This document shows positions 59,315 to 64,000 of a DNA stretch of 64,000 nt, piece by piece. The stretch lies in NCBI GenBank assembly GCA_945878135.1, contig CAMDUL010000011.1, forward strand, positions 1 through 64,000, given 5' to 3'. The translations under genes and the position numbers were made by a program. The stretch comes from Chthoniobacter flavus (GTDB lineage Bacteria; Verrucomicrobiota; Verrucomicrobiia; Chthoniobacterales; JACTMZ01). The first letter of the stretch is position 1. Each line of letters opens with the position of its first letter. Below the pieces are notes generated by a model. That model was not told the origin of the DNA. It did not search any database and was given only the letters and a program-made list of their open reading frames with translations.

Positions 59315-60604
59315 TCATGCCGCCGTTCGCCGGGTCAGGCGCAGCGCCAACCAGAGGACAATGCCGCACCCGAGGAATGCGGCAGGCAACCAAGGGAGGG
59401 CCATGGCGAAGATGCAGTTTTCTTCCGCCCCGGGATGCGTGGTGCGGAGGCGGGCGGTGAGTTGCGCGAAGAGAATGCCGGCGGCCGCGTAGCCGAGGTT
59501 GAAGGCGACGCCGCGAAAGCTGAGGACGGTGGCGCGGACCCGGGATTCGGTCCACCGGTTGAGGTAGTTCGAGGTGAAGAATTGCAACATGGACATGGAC
59601 ACGCCCAGCGGCACAACGACCCAGGCGCCCCACCAAGGCCACGCCATGGCCGTTCCGGTGAGTCCGATGAGCACGAGCACGGCGACGACGGTGTAGTTGG
59701 CCACCACGCCGCGGTGCGCCACCATGCGTCTGGCCAGCGGGGCGACGGCGAAGCCGAGCAGGGCCAGGCCGGAGCCGAGGAGTCCGTTGACCACGGGCGG
59801 CAAATCGATGAGCCGGTAGTAGTTGCTGGCAAAGGTGAGGAAAATACGGACGGAGCTGTCGATGAGCAGCGCGGCGATCATGAGAAAGAGAACGCGGCGC
59901 GAGGTGAAGACATGGACGGCGCCCTCGATCACATTTTGCCAGGCGCGGCCGACGGCGTGGCGTCCGGCCGCGGCGGGGGCCGGTGGTTCGCGGAAGTTGA
60001 GCGCGACGAAAAGGCAGAGGACCGAGGTCGCGAGCGTGGCGTAGACCGGCCAGCGCACGGTGGATCCGGGAGAGGGTGTCCATCCGGTCCAACCGAGGAG
60101 CGGTGACATGAGGCTCTGGTCGAAGAGGGCGGCACCGCCGACCATGGCGAGGAAGAATCCGCCGGATTTCCAGCGCATGAGGGATTCGAGCACGCGCGGC
60201 CAGGTGGTTTGGCGGTCGGCGGCGGGCAGGGATTCGTAGGCCAGCGCTTCATCGGCCCCGCTGGCGCAGGCCTCGGCCGCGCCGCTGAGGATGCGGTTGA
60301 GCACAAGCAGCCAGAACATCCACGCTCCGCGCGGGGCGAAGGCGAAGACGGCCATTTCGGCGACCATGAGCGCGGCGGCGAGGACGATGACGCGTTTGCG
60401 TCCGATCACATCGGCCAGCGCGCCGGACGGGATTTCCAGCACGACGATGACGACGGCCCAGACGACGTTGAGCAGCGCGTATTGCTCGAGGGTGAGGCCG
60501 AGGTCGAGGAAGAGGACGCCGATGACCGGGTAGTAGAACCGCGCGTGGAAGAGCACGCGGAAGGCGATGAAGAGGGGGAGGTTGCGGCGGAGGGAAGCGG
60601 ACAC
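59315..60604 (-). CDS. Major facilitator superfamily transporter
   Basis: 429 residues with twelve hydrophobic segments. The A-motif region reads GALADVIGRKRVIVLAAAL between helices 2 and 3, typical of MFS. RILSGAAEACASGADEAL is the fifth-helix-like region of drug-efflux-type proteins. Substrate unknown. Start GTG 60604 (VSASLRRN); the frame could start 25 codons earlier inside a repeat, which is unlikely. Possibly co-transcribed with the CIA30 gene. Confidence 0.85.
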   Translation of the reverse strand: MSASLRRNLPLFIAFRVLFHARFYYPVIGVLFLDLGLTLEQYALLNVVWAVVIVVLEIPSGALADVIGRKRVIVLAAALMVAEMAVFAFAPRGAWMFWLLVLNRILSGAAEACASGADEALAYESLPAADRQTTWPRVLESLMRWKSGGFFLAMVGGAALFDQSLMSPLLGWTGWTPSPGSTVRWPVYATLATSVLCLFVALNFREPPAPAAAGRHAVGRAWQNVIEGAVHVFTSRRVLFLMIAALLIDSSVRIFLTFASNYYRLIDLPPVVNGLLGSGLALLGFAVAPLARRMVAHRGVVANYTVVAVLVLIGLTGTAMAWPWWGAWVVVPLGVSMSMLQFFTSNYLNRWTESRVRATVLSFRGVAFNLGYAAAGILFAQLTARLRTTHPGAEENCIFAMALPWLPAAFLGCGIVLWLALRLTRRTAA

Positions 60605-60615
60605 GGGGGCAAACT

Positions 60616-60679
60616 GTAGCGCAGCCGTCCCCGGCGGCGAACGAGATAACGACCGGCGACGGGGACGTCGCCGCTGCAT
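60616..60679. repeat. Paired GTAGCG palindromes between MFS and HAD genes
   Basis: A plus-strand unit GTAGCGCAGCCGTCCCCGGC (60616-) faces a minus-strand unit ending GTCGCCGCTGCAT (to 60679), with hairpin GGCGACG GGGA CGTCGCC. The arrangement is the same head-to-head layout seen at 1-66 and 1527-1620. It lies between the MFS start and the HAD stop. Confidence 0.75.
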
Positions 60680-60680
60680 T

Positions 60681-61562
60681 TCAATGTTTGGGCGCGCGGA
60701 CGGTGGCCGCTTCGAGGTCGTCGCGGCGGCGCTCGACGATGCTGTCGGCGATTTCCATGATCATCTCCTCGAGGAGGAGACGGAGATGGCTGCCGGGCCG
60801 GTAGTCTGCGGGGGCGATGTGCTTGACCCGGTCCGCATGGGCGGTGAGCTGGTAGCTTTTTTTGAAACTGACGCGCGACCGGTCCTCGGGATTGTAGACG
60901 GCGATGGCGCGTCCGCCGGTTTGCTTCATCACGGTGAAGCAGGGGACGTCGGTCGGGCCGTCGCCCACGTAGATCATGTTGGTGAAGGGGACGGGCCTCA
61001 GTTCGGGCGGCATGTGGTCGTTGACGTCCTGCGCGAGGTCGAGCATGCCCTTGTTGATGCGGAAGAGGAACTGCGTCTTCTGCGTGTGGCTGATGACACG
61101 TTTGGGAAAGGTGATGTGTCCGTCGTTGTCCTCGGCGTATTCGCAGCCGAAAATTTTGCGCACGTAAGGTTCGATGCGGCTGCCGAGGATGAGTTCTTTG
61201 AGGCCGGAACTGACGATGTAGTGTTCCACATTGATGCCGTGGGCCCGGTGCTCGGCGGTGAGGAGTCCGTTTTTGAATTCCTCGAACATCTCCGGGATGC
61301 CGGGGAAGAAGCTGAGTTGGGCGCCGAGTTCGCGGAGTTGGGCGTTGGTCGGACGGTCGGGTTCGAGGTAGTCGAGGAGGGCCTTCATGTAGGCCAGTTC
61401 GTTCTCGAAGCCGTGCTTCTGGACCAACTCCCCGCAGCGTTGCCAGAACTGCTTCCCGTCGATCCCGAAGTGCGGAAAAATCGCCTCCTCCTGCATGTAA
61501 TTCGGGCTGAGGGTCTGGTCGTAGTCGTAAATTATGGCGATGGTGCTCTGCGGAACGGACAT
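60681..61562 (-). CDS. HAD-superfamily phosphatase
   Basis: 293 residues. The nucleophile motif is IIYDYDQTLSPNYMQ (D-x-D-x-T), then ISSG-like VSSGLKELILGS, a Lys-containing TFPKRVISHTQK and the acidic motif VGDGPTDVPCFTVM. It resembles the phosphoserine-phosphatase branch (haloacid dehalogenase-like). Substrate unknown. Start ATG 61562; it diverges from the exonuclease-ligase gene with a 72-base promoter spacer. Confidence 0.88.
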   Translation of the reverse strand: MSVPQSTIAIIYDYDQTLSPNYMQEEAIFPHFGIDGKQFWQRCGELVQKHGFENELAYMKALLDYLEPDRPTNAQLRELGAQLSFFPGIPEMFEEFKNGLLTAEHRAHGINVEHYIVSSGLKELILGSRIEPYVRKIFGCEYAEDNDGHITFPKRVISHTQKTQFLFRINKGMLDLAQDVNDHMPPELRPVPFTNMIYVGDGPTDVPCFTVMKQTGGRAIAVYNPEDRSRVSFKKSYQLTAHADRVKHIAPADYRPGSHLRLLLEEMIMEIADSIVERRRDDLEAATVRAPKH

Positions 61563-61634
61563 AACGCGGTCGAAGGTGCATGGTATCCGCATGCGCACGG
61601 GGTTCCAGAAGGTTTCTTCGACGGGAGGGCGGCC

Positions 61635-64000
61635 ATGATCGAGGTGGTCTATCGCGGCGGGGTGCTGGTTCCGTCCATCGACCTGTGGATGGATCCGCGG
61701 GCGCCGCGGGGGTTCGCTTTTGTCTCGCATGCGCACAGCGATCATATCGGCAGGCACCGCGAGACGGTGCTTTCGCCGGGGACGTCGCGGCTGATGCGCG
61801 CGCGGCAGGGGGCGTCGGGGGTGGAGCACGTGCTCGAATTCGGGGAGACGCGGAAGATGCGCGGGGCGGAGTTCACCTTGCTCCCGGCGGGGCATGTCCG
61901 CGGGTCGGCGCAATTGCATTTGCAGGCGGAGGACGGATCGATCCTCTACACCGGAGATTTCAAATTGCGTCCGGGTCTTTCCAGCGAACGCACCGCGTGG
62001 CGTCAGGCCGACACGCTCATCATGGAAACGACCTTCGGCAAGCCGGAATTCGTTTTCCCGCCGACCGCGCAGGTGCTGTCCGGGGTGGTGAAGTTCTGTC
62101 GCGAGGCCCTGGAAGACGGCGAGGTGCCGGTGTTGCTCGGTTACTCCCTGGGCAAAGCGCAGGAAATCATTTGCGCCGTGGCCGCGGCCGGACTCCGCCC
62201 GATGCTCCACGGGGCGGTGGCCAAGCTGACGCGCATTTACCGCGATCTGGTGCCGGGATTTCCCGACTTCGTCCCGTATGAAGCCTCCGAGGTTCCGGGT
62301 CACGTGCTCATCGCCCCGCCCAGCGTGAAAGGATCGCGCATGCTGGCCGGGATCAAAAAGAAGCGCGTGGCCATGCTGACCGGCTGGGCTATGACACCGG
62401 GGGCGGTGCACCGCTATCAGGTGGATGCCGCATTTCCGCTCAGTGACCATGCGGGTTATGACGATCTGCTTGAATACGTGGAACTCGTGCGGCCGAAGCG
62501 CGTGCTGACTCTCCACGGGTATGCGTCGGAGTTCGCCCGCGACCTGCGCGAGCGCGGGATGGAGGCCTGGTCGCTGGTCAGTCCCGACCAACTCGAGTTC
62601 ACCGGGTTCATCGCGCCGGCGACCCCGCGGGTGCGCGGGCAGACGACGGCGGGGGAGGCGCCGGACTCCCCTTTCGGCGCGTTCTGCGCCACGGCCGAGG
62701 CGGTCGGTGCGGCCACCGGGCGCCTGGCCAAAACAAGGATTCTGGCGGACTACCTGCGCGGACTGGATGACGACGATTTGCGCCGCGCGGCAACCTGGTT
62801 GACCGGACAGCCCTTCGGTCCGACCGAGGAACGCAGCGCCCAGACCGGTTGGGCCGTGCTGCGGCGCGCCTTGGGAGCGGCGGCGGGGATCGCCGAAGAC
62901 GAAGTGCGCGCGGTGTCGCGGCGCTGCAACGATTCCGGACTGGCCGCGCGCGAGATCATGGCGGGCCGTGCGCCGGGCACAGCCTTCGATTTGGCCGCGG
63001 TGGCCGGGTTATTCGACGGCTTGGCCGCGGCCCGAGGTCCGGTGAAGAAGCAGGCCTTGCTCGAGGATTTCTTCCGCGCCTGCAGCGCATCCGAGGCGTC
63101 CATCGTGGTGCGTATTCTCACCGGGGATCTGCGTATCGGGCTGAAGGAAGGTTTGCTCGAAGAGGCGATCAGCGCGGCGTTTGCCGCCGAACCGCAGCAA
63201 GTGCGCGAGGCCGGCCTGTTGCTCGGCGACGCGGGGGCGGTGGCCGTGGCGGCGAAGCGCCGGGAACTCGAGCGCGCCGAGTTGCGCATTTTTCATCCGG
63301 TGAAATGCATGCTGGCCGGATCCGAACCGGACGGTGCCGCGGTATGGGACAGGTTGTCCGGCGAGGAGCAGGCGGTGTGGGTGGAGGACAAATACGACGG
63401 TATCCGGGCGCAGGTCCATGTGGCGGACGGGCGGTGTGAGATCTTTTCGCGCGATCTGCGGCGGATCACCGCGCAGTTTCCGGAGATTGCCGCGGCGGCG
63501 GCCAAGTTGCCGGGTTGCCTTGTGCTCGACGGGGAAATCCTGGCGTCGGTGGCCGGGCGCCGTCTGACCTTTTTCGACCTGCAAAAGCGTCTCAACCGCC
63601 GCGAGGCGGACCTCTTTTTGACCGAGGATGTGCCGGTGGAGTTTGTGGCCTTCGATATCCTGTCGCGGGACGGGGTGACTTTGCTGGCGGCGCCGTGGCG
63701 CGAGCGGCGGAAGGTTTTGCAGGGATTGGCGCCGGGGAAACCGGTGTCGGTTGCTCCGGTGACGCGGTTGGAAAGTGCGGAGGCGGTGGAGTCGGAATTC
63801 CGGGCCGCGCGGGCCCGGGGCAACGAGGGTCTGGTCGGCAAGGACCCCGGAAGCACCTACACGCCGGGACGGCGCGGTCTGGCCTGGATCAAATTGAAGA
63901 AGGAATTCGCCACGCTGGACGTCGTGGTGACCGGAGTCGAATACGGCCATGGCCGCCGCCGCGAGGTCCTGAGCGATTACACCTTCGCCGTGCGCGACGG
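61635..64000 (+). CDS. Fused MBL-fold exonuclease and ATP-dependent DNA ligase (3' end beyond window)
   Basis: One reading frame from ATG 61635 with no stop to the window edge (788 codons seen). Residues 1-~325 form a metallo-beta-lactamase-fold exonuclease of the ligase-associated type: SHAHSDH with His32, His34, Asp36, His37; LPAGHVRGSAQLHL; YTGDFKLRPG; METTFGKPEF; GYSLGKAQEII; LTLHGYASEFARDLRERG. After a linker (~325-355) comes an ATP-dependent ligase: N-terminal helical domain (RILADYLRGL, IVVRILTGDLRIGLKEGLL), nucleotidyltransferase with KYDGIR (adenylated Lys586), LVLDGEILA, EGLVGKDPGSTYTPGRRG and WIKLKKEF. The OB domain begins at the edge. Frame was checked across the junction. Confidence 0.93.
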   Translation, partial: MIEVVYRGGVLVPSIDLWMDPRAPRGFAFVSHAHSDHIGRHRETVLSPGTSRLMRARQGASGVEHVLEFGETRKMRGAEFTLLPAGHVRGSAQLHLQAEDGSILYTGDFKLRPGLSSERTAWRQADTLIMETTFGKPEFVFPPTAQVLSGVVKFCREALEDGEVPVLLGYSLGKAQEIICAVAAAGLRPMLHGAVAKLTRIYRDLVPGFPDFVPYEASEVPGHVLIAPPSVKGSRMLAGIKKKRVAMLTGWAMTPGAVHRYQVDAAFPLSDHAGYDDLLEYVELVRPKRVLTLHGYASEFARDLRERGMEAWSLVSPDQLEFTGFIAPATPRVRGQTTAGEAPDSPFGAFCATAEAVGAATGRLAKTRILADYLRGLDDDDLRRAATWLTGQPFGPTEERSAQTGWAVLRRALGAAAGIAEDEVRAVSRRCNDSGLAAREIMAGRAPGTAFDLAAVAGLFDGLAAARGPVKKQALLEDFFRACSASEASIVVRILTGDLRIGLKEGLLEEAISAAFAAEPQQVREAGLLLGDAGAVAVAAKRRELERAELRIFHPVKCMLAGSEPDGAAVWDRLSGEEQAVWVEDKYDGIRAQVHVADGRCEIFSRDLRRITAQFPEIAAAAAKLPGCLVLDGEILASVAGRRLTFFDLQKRLNRREADLFLTEDVPVEFVAFDILSRDGVTLLAAPWRERRKVLQGLAPGKPVSVAPVTRLESAEAVESEFRAARARGNEGLVGKDPGSTYTPGRRGLAWIKLKKEFATLDVVVTGVEYGHGRRREVLSDYTFAVRD

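Overview
The window looks like a chromosomal segment from a GC-rich, Gram-negative, diaminopimelate-type bacterium, most likely a member of the Verrucomicrobiota. This assignment is inference. It rests on the gene mix: an Mla-type lipid transporter, a LolC/E-type permease, Mpl and DapA/B/F (outer membrane plus DAP peptidoglycan), a DUF5069 protein, dispersed GC-rich intergenic palindromes, and an Exo-plus-ATP-dependent-ligase repair protein. Most genes are tightly packed, often with 4-base ATGA or TTGA overlaps. Two tRNA genes are present (Ser-GGA and Arg-CCT). There is no rRNA, CRISPR array, prophage or replication origin.

Layout. 0-12.6 kb: APC permease, 23S rRNA uracil methyltransferase-like enzyme, DUF5069, EamA exporter, an Mla-type lipid ABC operon (STAS-MlaE, MlaF, MlaD), two adjacent CNNM/CorC-type membrane proteins, a CysJ-like flavin reductase and Mpl, then a DUF4230-like protein. 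12.7-25.8 kb: tRNA-Ser, a CYTH-like protein overlapping a two-gene chromate transporter, and a long leftward chain tmk-holB-proB-ABC permease-TPR protein-lolC. Next come a frameshifted 2-hydroxyacid dehydrogenase, an EVE protein, a secreted GH13 glycosidase, PAP2, HIT, an ATP-cone-like protein and nrdR. 25.8-38.4 kb: mog, histidine phosphatase, rpiA, fur, argH, NUDIX, tatC, a PIN/Phd toxin-antitoxin pair, a B12-binding-type protein, dapF-dapA-dapB, small degraded genes and mutS. 38.4-46.9 kb: a less GC-rich accessory island with a truncated methyltransferase, BKACE-family enzyme, hexapeptide acyltransferase, GT2, WbqC, DegT aminotransferase and a membrane glycosyltransferase-like protein. It is closed by a complete IS4-type insertion sequence with intact 9-bp target duplication. 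46.9-64 kb: SLC13 transporter, SIMPL protein and CNNM protein, a second GH13 paralogue, tRNA-Arg, a copper-type P1B ATPase with a long membrane tail, priA, a second related toxin-antitoxin pair, CIA30, MFS and HAD proteins. The window ends inside a single reading frame that fuses an MBL-fold exonuclease to an ATP-dependent DNA ligase.

The most notable signals are three. First, the exonuclease-ligase fusion at the right end. Second, a family of GTAGCG...CGCTAC palindromes placed so tightly against gene ends that their TAG often is the stop codon of the neighbouring gene. Third, the accessory glycan cassette built around a BKACE-family C-C bond enzyme. Start codons were chosen by overlap with neighbours, family N-termini and nearby ribosome-binding sites; many are GTG or TTG and remain provisional.
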